64,000 bases of DNA from Cepaea nemoralis (taxonomy: Eukaryota; Mollusca; Gastropoda; Stylommatophora; Helicidae), in the NCBI GenBank assembly GCA_014155875.1, contig JACEFZ010024473.1, forward strand, positions 351,001 through 415,000, read 5' to 3'. Every line of letters begins with the position of its first letter. Positions within the stretch are counted from its first letter, which is position 1. The notes beneath the pieces were generated by a model that was given only the letters and a program-made list of their open reading frames with translations, did no database searches and had not been told where the DNA came from. A program made the position numbers and the translations under genes. Positions 1-12,521 of the stretch are shown piece by piece.

Positions 1-1180
1 GGGGTGATTGCCACGTCAAGTAAAGGACAAGCAATTTGCTGAACTGATTAATTGACATTGGAATATTAATCGTCTTAAGCGACTTCCCTTATCTGCCATG
101 GATTTATATAATTAGTTATTCTTATGCAAGCCTCTTTAATTTGATGTATAATACAATATGTCTGCTACCATATTAACAACTTTTACATCATAACTGTGTC
201 ACACTCCTAGTTCCCATTCTCAGCCATAATTCTTTGTTAAATCCAAACTTACCTTACTGAAGCTGTTACATATTTTTTATTGTATCATGGCATACAGATG
301 AGATTTTCTTCTGCTGGCCAGTTGTTGAGTTTAATCGAGAACTGATATCACAGGACTATAAACATTGCCATGCGTGTTCTGTCCTCATCTTCATCAGCCT
401 GCGAAGAGCCCCGATACTATTGGTACCAGTTGCAGTCTGATTATGTGTTCCTCTGGTCTGTCCTCAGGCACGTTTATTGACTGGTTGTGTCAGTGGTCAC
501 TATAACTGGACACCGATACCTCCAGTCTCCCTCCCATAGACCACACACGGAGTGGTAAACGCTCTGTCGAGGAAGCAAGCACAACACATCATCAGAAGCA
601 GTCCTTTTCCGAATGTTTCCACCCCTTTACCTTCTTTACACTCTCAGGGTGAGAGCCTGTCCAGGTAATGACTCCCGGACGTCTTTCTCCTGTCGTGCAT
701 ATCCACTATCGAGAAGTTCGTTTATCGTACTTATCCCACATCGACAACGTTAAGTGCGCCTGCCCAGAACCCATCTCACCCTTTGGAGGGTGAGCCGGCA
801 CCCAGTGCAACTACCTGCTTTATCACTGCACCGTAACTGACCGCATGAAAACCTCCTCCTCCCACCGGCAGTTTGTCTCAGTCTTCACCTTTGCCTAGGT
901 GGCTAGCTATGACCAGTAGACGTGGCCGCCATGTTGCCTTCTTCGTATCCTGTTCAGATTACCTCCTGCACGTTTCCAGCGGAAGCCAGCTCTTCCTCTG
1001 ACCGAATTCTACCCCTCCTGCCCTCGCCACAGCTGTGGGGCGGCCAATGCAAGACGTCCTATCCCGCCACGACTGGTCGCTGCCGACGGAGAACCTCAGC
1101 AAGATGTGGGAACTCCGTATAACCGGTGGTAATGAAATGTGTGTATACGAGAATCACAGATGCTATCAAAGTTGTTGGTT
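1..1180. other. Unassigned sequence
   Basis: I see no coding similarity, RNA gene or clear repeat here. Short open frames exist but none has a recognisable motif or biased composition. Confidence 0.5.
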
Positions 1181-1264
1181 GTTCTAATTTGGAAAGTTTG
1201 CCCAGCCAGCGACTTATTCGGCTTGCTCTTTTCGATTTCCAACTGCCAAGGGATGTTTAACAGC
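1181..1264 (+). repeat. 84-bp direct repeat, copy 1
   Basis: The 84 bases are repeated essentially identically at 2317-2400. Both begin GTTCTAATTTGGAAAG and end GATGTTTAACAGC. The copies are about 1.05 kb apart and the second directly abuts the truncated LINE at 2401. This is too long for a LINE target-site duplication; terminal repeats of a small TRIM-like element or a local duplication are possible. Confidence 0.85.
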
Positions 1265-1552
1265 TTCTGTGCCAAACAAAAAAAGTAAGTTTGGACCAAA
1301 CAAAATTTGATGGCGAAAAATGGAAAGTAGGTGTGTTTGACAGTTATGACTAAACAATTTTGTTAATATGATTGCAGACATGTTGTATTATAACACAATG
1401 ACAACATTTCAGCGTTATTTAAGCCATTGGCAGATACGGGAAGTCACTTAAGACGATTAGTCATCCCAAGTCACTTAATCAGCTAATGTCCACACTGTGC
1501 ACACGAGACCTCCTAGTTATCAGCCCTTATTCAAGAAGGCTATCTACTAAAT
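1265..1552. other. Unassigned sequence
   Basis: AT-rich sequence between the first 84-bp repeat and the hAT MITE. I see nothing recognisable. Confidence 0.4.
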
Positions 1553-1989
1553 AAGTGGTTCTCAATCTTTTTTGGCCTATGCACCCCTTGACCATATGTT
1601 CAGAATGTCACCCTCCCCCTGCCCCCTGTCGTATTCCCTCCCTATAAATTCCCCCTCCCCTAGCCTCTACACAATATTTGTAAAAATTGAAGCTAAATTT
1701 AATAACACATACTAGAACAAGTCTAGACTTCTACATAAAACTTGATTTGCGGGTCTATTTACGTTACAAAACGAATTTCAGAAGGGCGAGAAGTACATAA
1801 TTGTAAAGTAAGGAGAGAAAAACAATATCAAGTAGTCAGTTCTTGTATTAACGCGGTCTTGAAATAATCTTAATTCCCACCCCCCCCCCCCCCCCCCCCC
1901 GACCGAAACCCTAAAATTCTCTATGGAAATTGGGGGGGGGGGGGGGAGAGGGGGGGGGGAGAAATTCCCAAACCGGTTGAGAACCACTG
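1553..1989. mobile_element. hAT-type MITE (non-autonomous)
   Basis: The ends are inverted copies of the hAT terminal motif: AGTGGTTCTCAATC at the left and GGTTGAGAACCACTG at the right. The flanking octamers TACTAAAT (1545-1552) and TATTAGAT (1990-1997) match at 6 of 8 positions, consistent with a decayed 8-bp hAT target-site duplication. There is no transposase. The interior holds a run of about 21 C (1880-1900) facing G-runs at 1932-1959, which could pair. Confidence 0.8.
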
Positions 1990-2316
1990 TATTAGATCGT
2001 CAGCATCAGCAGCTGAGTTACCTTAGAAGTCGGAGTGGATTCGCCTGATGGCGAGGGACACTAGTATTAGGGAAAGCTAATCTACACGTAAACATCAGTC
2101 CAGTTCTGTAATATCATGTGTGTGCAATACGCTTGAGGTCAAAGCGAGCAAACAAACAAACAACACAAATTCATAAGAGTTGCACGTTTCAAGGGGCTGT
2201 AACTCTGAATATTCGACATCAACACAGTTTTTTTCTGTTTTCTTCCCCTAGTGTTTGACTGTCCACAGTCTACCTACACAGCAGTTGGTTTGTGATCCAT
2301 GTCTTGAATATCTATT
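1990..2316. other. Unassigned sequence with SINE-body-like patch
   Basis: Bases about 2015-2100 resemble the SINE body seen at 11430-11575 and, inverted, at 28195-28310 (shared GAAGTCGGAGTGG and GGCGAGGGACAC). The rest is unassigned. Confidence 0.5.
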
Positions 2317-2400
2317 GTTCTAATTTGGAAAGTTTGCCCAGCCAGCGACTTATTCGGCTTGCTCTTTTCGATTTCCAACTGCCAAGGGATGTTTAACAGC
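2317..2400 (+). repeat. 84-bp direct repeat, copy 2
   Basis: Second copy of the repeat at 1181-1264. It ends exactly where LINE-like coding similarity starts (2401). Confidence 0.85.
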
Positions 2401-4826
2401 CTACATACAACTTCAAATGATAATGGATGGAGAGTCATCAACCTGGCAGAAGCCAAAGGACTGCAGGTTAGCAGTACCAGACTACAAAGAAAGGATATAC
2501 ACAAACAAACTTGGAAATCATGTGACAAGAGAACCTATAATCAAATATATCACATTTTAATTAACAACAGAAATGCATCAAACATACAGCAAGTCAGAAG
2601 TTATAGAGGAGCTGAGTGCCACAGTGACCACTTCCTCGTTGGAGCAAAATTTAAAATAAAACTTAAGAGAGCTTTCTATACTAAATTACAAAGATTACAC
2701 CCAACATATAACAGAGAAAAACTGCAAGACATTACAGTCAAAGAGAAATTTACAGATGAAATAAAATGTAAACTTGAAACTCTGCAAAACCCTTTGGAGG
2801 AAAGCATTGACCAAACTTGGTTGAACATCAAGAATACAATTCAGTCTACCGCAGAAGAATGTCTCGGTGTGTTAACCACGCATAGAAAGAACAGATGGTT
2901 CAATCAAAAATGTGAAGAAGCAGTCATTAGGAAGAAGAATGCAAGACATGTATGGTTAAATGACATCAATAACATCCAAAAGGAAGAGCATTATAGAAAT
3001 GAATGTAAAGAGGCTACAAAAATAGTCAGACAGCAGAAGCGAGAATATATGAGTAATATAATCAAAGATATGGAAACTAATCACCAGAAAAATGAATCCA
3101 GAAAATTTTTTTAAAGAACTGAAGTCAATGAAACGAGGGCACCAACAAAACACATATGGTTTAAAAGACAAAAATGGGAATATGATAAATACCAATGAGG
3201 AAATGTGCAACACATGGAAAGAATATTTTATTGAATTACTAAATTGTGAAGCTCCAAGTAACATTTTCTCACAGGAAGAGGTTCTAACATGCGAACCACA
3301 AATTGAAGAACCTACATTTGAAGAAATCCTATATGTAATCACACGACTTAAAAACAATAAGGCAACTGGGACTGATGGAATTGCTGCTGAATTTATAAAG
3401 GCAGGTGGCCATGCATTACATCTAAAGCTATACGAACTAATAATAAAAATCTGGAGGACAGAAGAATTACCCCATGACTGGAAAGAGTCATTATTGATAC
3501 CTATCTTTAAGAAAGGAGACAAGTTCCAATGTGGAAATTATAGAGGAATATCACTACTGTCCACAAGCTATAAGATACTATCCGCAGTATTACTAAATAG
3601 ACTAAAACCATATTCAGAAGACATATTAGGTGACTACCAGGCGGGTTTTAGACAAAACAGATCAACAATAGATCAGATATTTATCTTACGACAAATAGCC
3701 GAGAAACATTGGGAATATAAAAGAGATCTCCATAACATTTTTGTGGATTTTAAAAAGGCTTATGATAGTGCAGGAATTTGGAATACCAAGGAAGTTAATC
3801 AACATGACCAGACTATGCATGGAAGATACTTATAATATAGTAACATATAAAGGCAGGAAATCAGACCCCTTCCAAATAACATCTGGCTTGAAACAGGGTG
3901 ATGCACTATCGCCGCTACTCTTCAATCTGGCTCTAGAGAAAGTTGTAAGGAAGGTAAAGGAGGAATGTGATATTGGAGGAACATCCAAGCTGCTTGGTTA
4001 TGCAGATGATATAGATATTATAGGGCAAAGTGAACAAAAGACATTGGAAATATTGACTCACTTAAAGGAAAAAGCCCAACAGATGGGGCTGGTTATCAAC
4101 CAAGATACGACAGAATATATGGTAATTTCAAGAGACGGAATGGCTAGAAACTCTGGCCACATACAAATAGATAATATGACCATTAAAAGAACGGAAACAT
4201 ACAAATACCTGGGTACGATCTTCAACTGCTCCAACATCATAAGGGAAGAAATACAAACTAGAATCAACTCTGGAAATAAGATATACTATGCACTACAACA
4301 TCTACTAAAATCAAAGGCGCTATCTCGTAACACCAAAATCACAATATACAAAACACTGATCAGACCAGTTGTGCTGTATGGCTCTGAAACCTGGAGTACA
4401 ACGAAAGGAGACGAAGCCTTGTTACAAACCTTTGAGAACAAAATTTTAAGACGCATCTTTGGACCCATTAGGGATACACAAAGTGGAGAGTGGAAAAGAA
4501 GAAGTAACAAAGACATTTATGATCTGTTTAAGTCCCCGCTAATCACTGGTATCATGAAGGCTAATAGACTACAATGGCTGGGGCATATAGAAAGAATGGA
4601 AGATAATAGGGAAACAAAACTCGCTTACACTCATGAAATAAATGACCGTAGACCCCGAGGTAGACCAAGAAGGCGGTGGAGAGATAATACATGTACAGAC
4701 CTACAAGCACTTGGAATCAACGACTGGCAAGAGAAGGTCCACCAGAGAGACGAATGGAGACGGATTGTATTTGCAGCAAAGAACCTCAATGGCTCTGAAC
4801 GCTGAAGAAGAAGAAGAAGAAGAAAC
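2401..4826 (+). mobile_element. RTE-like LINE A, 5'-truncated
   Basis: Non-LTR retrotransposon of the APE-endonuclease type. From 5' to 3' it has the last third of an endonuclease (QTWKSCDKRTYNQI, then RSYRGAECHSDH with the catalytic SDH), a full reverse transcriptase (GTDGIAAEF, NYRGISLLS, AGFRQNRST, FVDFKKAYDS, GLKQGDALSP and catalytic YADD at 3999-4010) and a C-terminal region with RPRGRPRRRW. The frame breaks twice: about 3105, in a T-run, and about 3775, next to the palm motif. The 3' end is a GAA-repeat tail at 4803-4826. It is inactive. The RTE assignment rests on motif style; the clade could be a neighbouring one. Confidence 0.88.
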
Positions 4827-4832
4827 ATCATG

Positions 4833-5035
4833 AAAATTTGGAGAGAACAGTCATGGGGGTGTATATGTCTGGGAAGAGAGGAAGAGGAAGGCCAAAGAGA
4901 AGATAGGTGCAGGATGTGCCGGATGATCTCCAGATGGGTGTATCGGACGCGGGACATCTTGCTTATGATCGTTTTCCGGAAGGTTGTTATGGAAGCGAGG
5001 TTCTGCAAATAACATGCTGCTGAATGAATGAGTGA
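4833..5035 (+). mobile_element. LINE B 3' end fragment
   Basis: The sequence matches 23940-24110 (shared TTTGGAGAGAACA, CTGGGAAGAGAGGAAG, GATGATCTCCAGATG, GGGACATCTTGCTT). It encodes the basic GRPKRR C-terminus of an RTE-like LINE and ends in a degenerate GAATGAAT tail. It directly follows the tail of LINE A. Confidence 0.7.
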
Positions 5036-5489
5036 ATGCATATTAAGAACAGTTGGCATGACGCCAGCAAACAAGCTGAAGTACATGTTTTGAGACATGT
5101 GGATGTGAGTCATTGAGCATTTTGTAATCACTGCCGAAGTTAAATTAAGGCTTTTAAGCTTAATTGTTGCATACAATTTCTTAGAATATCGGGGACCAAT
5201 AACAAGAAAAATATTGAATGTCTATAAGATCTTAACACTAAAGAAAACTGGTTCTATTACAAAAAGTAAAGGGCTTCTTTTCATGCCATGTTATTGTTAA
5301 CAATGTAAGAGAACATGAATTAATGCCACATAACTGAAAGGGTGTTTACAGGTTAAGGTTCAGCTATCAAAAAAAGAATTTTGGTTGGCGGACATAATAT
5401 AAATGTAACTTACGTTATGCTGACGGCACCGTCATGATAGCAACTGACTGGCAACTTGCCATCTCGACGACAGACGATAGTTTGTAACA
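5036..5489. other. Unassigned sequence
   Basis: AT-rich, no recognisable feature. Confidence 0.4.
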
Positions 5490-5915
5490 TCGAGTTATAC
5501 CTTTCCATAGCACAAAGCCTGGGTTGAATTAAGAGACCATGTGTTGCCCGTGCAGCATGATATCTCTCTCGGCTGGCCTAGCTTACTCCAGAGGAAAGGT
5601 AACACCAGTATATCTGCATCAAGACAAGCTGCAGATGCTGTCCTGTTAGCAAAGCAATACTCTAATTGTCTGCCTTTTGGAGCTTCCATCCTAGATCTGT
5701 TGCCGAAGAACGCTTAGGGCCTATTCTGCCATGCCATGACATATTGTCTTTAGGTTGCATTTCCTAGCAATAGGGTACGGCTTCCGCCCGAAGCAGTTAG
5801 TACAATGCGGGGTGACGGGTTTTTGTTAGCGCCGCCCAAAATTCGGCGCTAACAGAAAGCAGGAAGTACCGTCTAGTGCCATACGGTAGCTGAGTCATAT
5901 CTGACTAAGATCTGA
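5490..5915 (-). mobile_element. LINE C 5' UTR fragment
   Basis: This is the inverted counterpart of the 5' untranslated region of LINE C (43032-43520 and 58132-58600). Shared stretches include the inverted forms of GTGCCAACGGCTTCGGGC and GAGCTACCGTATAAC. It ends where the full-length copies begin, so it keeps a true 5' terminus. A hairpin at 5826-5854 has a perfect 10-bp stem. Confidence 0.8.
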
Positions 5916-6055
5916 CTTGATAGCAACACGTCAGAAGGAACTACAGTGGTGCCTCGGGTTACGAAACTTCAGGTCACGAACAATTCGGGTTAGGAACAAC
6001 AACTTCGAAATTTTTTTTGTCTCGGGTAATGAATAGTGCCTCGGGTCACTAACGA

Positions 6056-6163
<108 letters not shown>

Positions 6164-6294
6164 AAGGTTTAACGTTGGAGACAAACGATCGCGTACAGAA
6201 CCCTACCTTGAAGTCTGACTGGAAGAAAGTTTGACCATCGTGTGTACCAGAGAGAGAAGAGTTTGAAGGATTAGAGGCAGACGCAGCAACTGTT

Positions 6295-6651
6295 GTGGAT
6301 AAGATTGTGTCCTTGGGCAAAAATATGGGCTTGGAAGTCGAAGGCAATGACTTGGAGGAGTTGATTAAGGACCGCAGTGGAGAGCTCACTATAGTTGAGC
6401 TTCTGGGTCTTCAGAGTGAACAGCTAAAGACATTAAAGGAGGAGCAGTCGTCCGATGATGAGGGGCCAATGACTGTTTCAACTGCCAGGATAAAAGAAAT
6501 TTGCAGCAAGAGGGTAGACGTCGAAGGCTTCATTGTGAACCGTCATCCAAACAAACTTGTTGCTAACAAGGCAGTAAACCTGATGAATGATAACGTGATG
6601 GCCCACTTTAGAAAGATTCTCCAGCAAAGGAAGCGACAAATTTCATTTTAA
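6295..6651 (+). pseudogene. Tigger transposase C-terminal remnant
   Basis: The 118-residue frame resembles the tail of Tigger-derived transposases: an acidic region (GNDLEELIKDRSGEL, then SDDEGP) and the conserved closing block KLVANKAVNLMNDNV followed by AHFRKILQQRKRQ. The usual final residues continue in another frame after the stop (about 6652-6730), so a frameshift has also hit the end. No catalytic DDE residues are present. It cannot encode an active transposase. Confidence 0.8.
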
Positions 6652-7221
6652 CAGTTTCTTGGTGCAGAAAGATTCTCAGTCCAGTGTCAAGAAACAGCGA
6701 CAAGAAACACCTGTAACCAATGATTCAGAATAGCAAAGAAAGTGACAAATTTCTCATGATAATTTTCTTGGTACGAAAGGTAGACTACATTTTTAAAAAA
6801 AATGTTTACAATTACTTTGCTTGGTTGTTTTCTTTCTCTTTATTTAATACGTGAAGTACGCGTATTTGCGTTTTGTCAGGTAAACGACCGGATGTTAATA
6901 AAAAAAAAAAAAAAGATCGATTCTTTCGTCTTGAAACTGATTGTCTCTATTTCATTGATTTCAATGTATCGGGTTACGAACGTGTCGGGTTACGAACCGA
7001 GTTCTGGAACGAATTAAGATCGTAACCCGAGGTACCACTGTACAGGAAATGATAGATACAGTGGTCGTAGAAATAGAAATAATGGGCCTTAACTTGAATA
7101 GTAGAAAGACAGAAGCCACCGTGATATCAAAGAAATAGATTGTGCCTAAATGTGCAATTAAAGTAAATGGCGTTATTTTGGGACAAGTGCATAAATTCAG
7201 ATATCTAGGCACATAGATAAC

Positions 7222-9741
7222 TGTCGTGTGTTTCTATTATAGTGTCGTCCCTGGAGTGAGGGGAATCAACACACACATTATGTTTAACCCCATATCATTA
7301 TTCTGGAGAATCCACCAGATTCCGTCCACCACACTCCGTCAGTCAATGGATACCTCTTTCTCTCTATCTTTCATCAATTGCTCATGCCCCCTCTCACACT
7401 TCCCCAAAACTACATATTTAACAACTCTAGCTTCAAAAAATTAATAACAGATTAATTTAATAAAGAAAAGTGTATTTATGTGAGAAGTGTATGTGTAGAA
7501 TGTGTGTCGTATACTCTAGTGTATATGTAGAATCAGACTGAACAGCCTAGGAGCAACATCCGTGGTAAGGACTACACAACATCATCCGAGTCAGCACAAA
7601 AGACCTCACCAAATGATGTGTCCCTCCTGCTAGACGTTGACTTCCTCCGGTGGTTTTTGGATAACCACGATACCAGGACATCAATCACAGATATAGTCCA
7701 ATACTGATCCTAACTTGATCATAAACACTGTCCCTAAATGTTCTTAAAGTTTGAGACTTCACAATTCCTGCATAGTGAAAACGCAGAACACTGTCCCCTG
7801 AAATTAACACTATTCCTTTCTAAGAGATGTCCTAAAGTTCTCACTCTCTCTCAAGTATTGTATATAGTCTCACAGGAATCTACTAATTTCATTCACACTT
7901 CTTATTGTTATTTTTCCATATGATGTGAAAAAAACAAAACACTCATTAATGTTCAGGTCTCGTGTGTCGTGTAACACAAACATTATTGTTCTGAGAAGTC
8001 ATCCTGTTGGATGCTTATAGGTATCGGCTCACCAGAGCCATGTCCTTCAGACTTTTTATATCATAGGCCCAGTGCAAAGGCTAATGCATAAGCCTTCCTG
8101 CACTACTTTCTCCAGGATGTTAATTTTCCATGTTTCAGTGGTTTTCATCCTAATCTGAGGGACCCTGTAAAAGAGAGAACAACACACCCGGTGAGAGCAA
8201 CTTGTCCCTGACCCCTATTAGATGAGTGTAGGCCGATGGCCTCACTCAGATACATGACAGTAAACTAACTCTGTCATGGGCAGAGGAGCTCATCACCTCG
8301 GTCTGAGGTAGGGCAAGACAAGGACAGAGCAAAATGTAAAGTGTAGAACCCCAGTAGACCCCACTGGAAGATCCCACCATTGGACATTCTCCCTATCCAC
8401 ACAGATGGAGAAATTATCTACACAGATGGTTCGGTGTCAAGAGGTGAGAGAAGTGGCTGGGGGTTCATAGCCAAAGCTAATGGTCGATGTTTGGGGCAGG
8501 AGAGCCTGGCATATGATACCACAACATCCAGCTTAAGAATGGAAGTGGAGGCAGTCACTGCGGCTCTCCGCTGGATGGAGAATACGACACACACACACAC
8601 ACATCGTATTTGTAACTGACTCAGAAAGCATGCTGACGAGGGTGAGGACGGGCAGACTTCGTGCGAAGTGGCTTGCTTCGCTTCGGAGGTCACGGGTGAC
8701 AAGCATCGCTTGGATCTTTTATCCGGGGCATGCCGGTGTGCTGGGAAATGAACAGGCGAACAGATTGGCTGGCTCTGCAGAACTTGGTGGAGTATTGATA
8801 CATGACAAGGCAGACGTGGTTGCGGCCTTGTGGGAGCACGTGCACACATCGGAGGAGCAAATGGATTACCATGGTCTGGCAAGAATGAGACAGCGAGGAG
8901 TGACGAAGGGATCTGGCCGACGCTCAACGCTCAGAGGAAAGGCGAGACGGACTTATAATCAGATTGCTACTGGTACTATTAGTGTTGGAACTCTTCGCTG
9001 GCTGCTGAGGATGGGGATGGAGCACTTATGGGAATGCCCCGAATGCTGTGATGTCGATTCCTAAATCAATCAATCAATCAATCATTTCTCCCTATCCCCC
9101 AACCATCCTTAATCTCTCTAAACATCATCCCATTTCACTATTCCCAACCAGCTGAGCTACTTGACTTCTCACACTAGTTAATTTTAACAATGCGATTTCC
9201 TACTGTCGCCGATACTCCTTGACTACCTAACCACAACGCAACAACACTATGATAGAGTTCTAAACTCTATCTATCACTAAGCTATTCCACATTATTTACA
9301 GCTAGATGCTATCCCGCAACTACCTTATGCAATCGAATTCACAATTTGCCATAAAAGACACATGTTAATTGATACATAACATCCAATTTCATTCTTCTCA
9401 CTGGCGGCAAAGAATTTATGTTTTCTGCAGTCAGAGATTGTCCGAGTGACGTCATTCTCCTGTCAACACAGGTGTTCTCACGGGCAGACAATCCGTCCCT
9501 AACTTCACAGGAATTTTCTTCTCCCCTTTCTACAACCAAAGCAACCGTCTGTCTTTTCATCTCGCGATTCACCAAAACAACAAGCCGACATTTCTCGTTT
9601 CCTAGGGACTTTTCAAGGACGGGCGGTCCCCTTGATCCGACATAAATATTTCTGTACTAGTAACAACAATTGCGGCTGTGAAAACAGGCTGTCTCTGTTA
9701 GTTTTATCATCTTATCGTTAACCCACAGTGGTTCAGCGACA
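7222..9741 (-). mobile_element. Old solo LTR of the Gmr1-like family, interrupted
   Basis: It starts TGTC and ends GACA and is flanked by a 5-bp direct repeat ATAAC (7217-7221 and 9742-9746). Read on the minus strand, bases 7222-8345 align along much of the LTR at 55559-57754, for example the block with CTGACTCG and TAATCCTTGCC, and further the AGAGATCAGG and TTTTACAGG blocks. No internal region is present, so it is a solo LTR. It is much more diverged than the 41-57 kb copies and includes the segment missing from LTR 1. Without the nested LINE it is about 1.8 kb. Confidence 0.75.
8399..9085 (+). mobile_element. I-group LINE RNase H fragment
   Basis: The 5'-truncated copy starts inside an RNase H domain: IIYTDGSVSRG (first catalytic Asp), RMEVEAVTAAL (Glu), a DSES block after a frameshift near a CA run (about 8587-8601), and FYPGHAGVLGNEQANRLAG with the final His/Asp motif. 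It ends in an AATC-repeat tail. The 12-bp flanks TTCTCCCTATCC at 8387-8398 and 9086-9097 are its target-site duplication. The duplication lies inside the solo LTR, dating the insertion after it. Confidence 0.88.
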
Positions 9742-10348
9742 ATAACACGAAGATGCATCACTGAGAAAAAGAACATAATAGGACAAGCAAACATTGCATT
9801 CTATCAAATGAAGAACGTTTTGTGAAATAAGTCATTGTCCTTAAAATTAGAAAATGAGCTCTCGCATGTTACATAGAACACATTTTAACACACGGCTGCG
9901 AATCCTGGACAGGCGTTAGTAAACAGGCGAAAACATCCATGGAATCCTCGGAGGTGTGGTTTTATAGAAGAATACTGACAATTAATTGGACAGCTAAAAT
10001 GAGAAATCTGGACATTTTGAGGGAAGCTGAATCACAAAGACAACTTATCACAAACATCAGAAAGAGACAGTCATTGTGTTTTGGCACAATATGGGAAGAC
10101 AAAAACTGGAACATGTGCGACAACCGGAAATATTTGCGGAAAGAGAGAAAGAGGAAAACAGAGTGAGGCGATTCTTGACAGTCTTGTGTCATGGCAGGCA
10201 ACATCCGAACTGATGCATGCTGTCTGAGTTCGCAATTTGTGGAGAGGCATGATCGCCCTCGTCAGTTGGCATGGCACTGGATGTTGATGAAATAAGGAAG
10301 GCAGTGGGAAACCACGCTGTATTCTCCTAAGACAATAGCGCTTCAAAT

Positions 10349-10458
<110 letters not shown>

Positions 10459-10591
10459 GATAACTCAAAAAATTTCACGATTCAACCATTCAACCACAGA
10501 CGATGTATTTTATTCTAAAGAAAAGTTACTTGTTAAAAAACATGAATGCTAACCGGTTATATATGGGTGTGAAATAAAGTAATGGGAGTCA

Positions 10592-10924
10592 GTCCAGGGA
10601 CGATGGCCCAAGAAGAGTGCTGCGTTTCTGCTTCAGCTCCTCAAAATTGCCGTGAGCAATGCTGAATTTAAGGGTCTGTCAATCAACTGAACACCTTGTG
10701 GTTGAACACATTCAGTTTAATGCTGCTCCTAAAATGTGCAGGCGGACATACAGAGCTCATGGTCGCAACAATCCACACAGGAACAGCCTACGCCACATCC
10801 AGGTTGTTCTGGCAGAAAAGGAGACGCAGTTCTGTTCCCAAGTAATCTGCTGACGTCGAGGAATCATTCAAGTAGAGGGTGTCCAAGAAAAAGCTCAAGA
10901 GACAGAAGTTGTTGCAGAGAGATT
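10592..10924 (+). pseudogene. RPL17: Ribosomal protein L17 (uL22) processed pseudogene
   Basis: The conceptual translation matches the C-terminal half of cytosolic large-subunit protein L17: [17 protein letters not shown], then SNAEFKGL, a stop and a +1 shift near 10680, then [30 protein letters not shown], and finally the lysine-rich KKKLKRQK end at about 10885-10905. There are no introns between these blocks, so it is a retrocopy rather than the functional gene. The N-terminal half is not recognisable. L17 lines the peptide exit tunnel of the ribosome; this copy cannot encode it. Confidence 0.87.
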
Positions 10925-11184
10925 ATATTCTCAACATCAGTAACCTTTCCACAGATAATTACACGGGAAGTTTTAGTTTAAACAAATGAGTTCCCAAACT
11001 ATAGTAAAAGTAAAATAAAGGATTATTTTACACGCTATAATCGCACTGGGCAGTTGGTGTTATACCCATGTATGTATCGACCATTCGACGCTCAGTGCGT
11101 GACGTGGTCAATGTTACAGTTTTTCTTCTCAACGCCTGTCCTAGTACCAATTTTAGACTGGTTCAAATCGAGAATCCACAACAA
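10925..11184. other. Unassigned sequence
   Basis: No recognisable feature; an AATAAA-like AT-rich stretch near 11015 could be the remains of the pseudogene 3' UTR. Confidence 0.35.
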
Positions 11185-11275
11185 TTTTAATAATTTGCCT
11201 CGATGCGGATTCAAACCCATGAACTGCAGGCGAACGCCCAGCCACTAATCTACCGCGGTTTCCTCACAGACTTCC
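11185..11275 (-). mobile_element. tRNA-headed SINE fragment
   Basis: On the minus strand there is an A-box-like TAGATTAGTGG and a B-box-like GGGTTTGAATCC at tRNA-like spacing. The arms do not fold as a complete tRNA, so a SINE head is more likely. Confidence 0.5.
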
Positions 11276-11429
11276 TCCTCTTCTTTGTTCACCTTCAGCA
11301 GTCAACTTGAGCTGGTTGACATCTCTATAGAGTTTGTCCTCAGATGGAGCGAGTGTAGGTCAGAACAGTCTTCTCTGTTCTGTGTATGCTGGTCACTCCT
11401 GCAACAAACGTTTAACTGTCATCAGTTCC

Positions 11430-11575
11430 ACAGTTATACCGGTCAGCTGGACTTCAATGTTGACTTTTCGCCCTTGACTTGGGAGCGTAAATTACAAGTA
11501 CCTCAGAAGTCGGAGTGGGTTTGCCAAATGGTGAGGGACACGGGTAGTGAGGAACGCTAACAAATACGCAATAAT
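11430..11575 (+). repeat. SINE body copy
   Basis: Resembles 28195-28310 (inverted) and 2015-2100: the blocks GTTGACTTTTCGCCCTTGAC, GTAAATTACAAGTACCTC and GGTGAGGGACAC recur in the same order. No tRNA head precedes this copy. Confidence 0.6.
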
Positions 11576-12454
11576 CAGTCCAAGGCACTCACTAGTAGTA
11601 ACAGCTAATAGTGGTAGCACGTGAGTGAACTACGCGGGAGTTCCAAGCTAGCGAACAAACAGAAAAATACTGATGAGTGTCTCTTCTATTTAGTTTATTA
11701 TTACTTCATCCTGTTGGAGGATTGTTACTATCTCTCTAACTATACATTCCACAAATTTGAACATCTACCAAGAAAATAATTTTTATTTTAAATTACATGT
11801 AACTTACAGGACGTTGCAATCAACTCCAAGTCGATTTTCTAGGCAGGTTTAGTTTGCCATTACTTTCTTAGCGAGAAGTCAATGTTTCAGTTCAACTGCT
11901 GGCAGCATTGGGTGTACCTTCTATCCCCTCCCGTCATCAACGCACCAGAAGTTTAAGTGCTGGAGAGCTGGTTTCTTTTCGGCAACGATGACTGCTCTCA
12001 GGATATCTATAGCATATAAACGTAAAGTGTCACGTGACATGAAAGTCACCACATTTATAATAATAATTGTATGGGCAGGCGGGAAGCCATGTCACGTGTG
12101 ACGTAACATGGAGACGGGAAAATCAATACCTAACTACATACAAGATTTATACCCCTATCCCCCACGCTTCTCAGTCCTTTGGCCAAGATTAACAAATTGT
12201 AGTAAGTAGAAGTGTACCTACCTATTTATCTACCTATACACCTGTCTACTTACAAACCCACCCACCAACCCACCCACCCACACACACACACACCACAGAC
12301 TCGGCAGCGGATCCCGTCGCGTTGATTACTTACGAAAAGGTATGTGAGAGGGTCGTTCAGAAAGCAATGGCAAACTACTGAACGTAAAATTTGCCTAGAC
12401 ACCAACAGCAGTTGAAAATGCTGGTGTTGACTGCAATGTCCTGTAAAGAATAAG

Positions 12455-12521
<67 letters not shown>

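Noticed and set aside
7226..7444. Small open frame conserved with minus-strand frames at 42.4 and 57.5 kb
   Set aside because: The likeness is due to shared LTR sequence; no codon-level constraint is visible.
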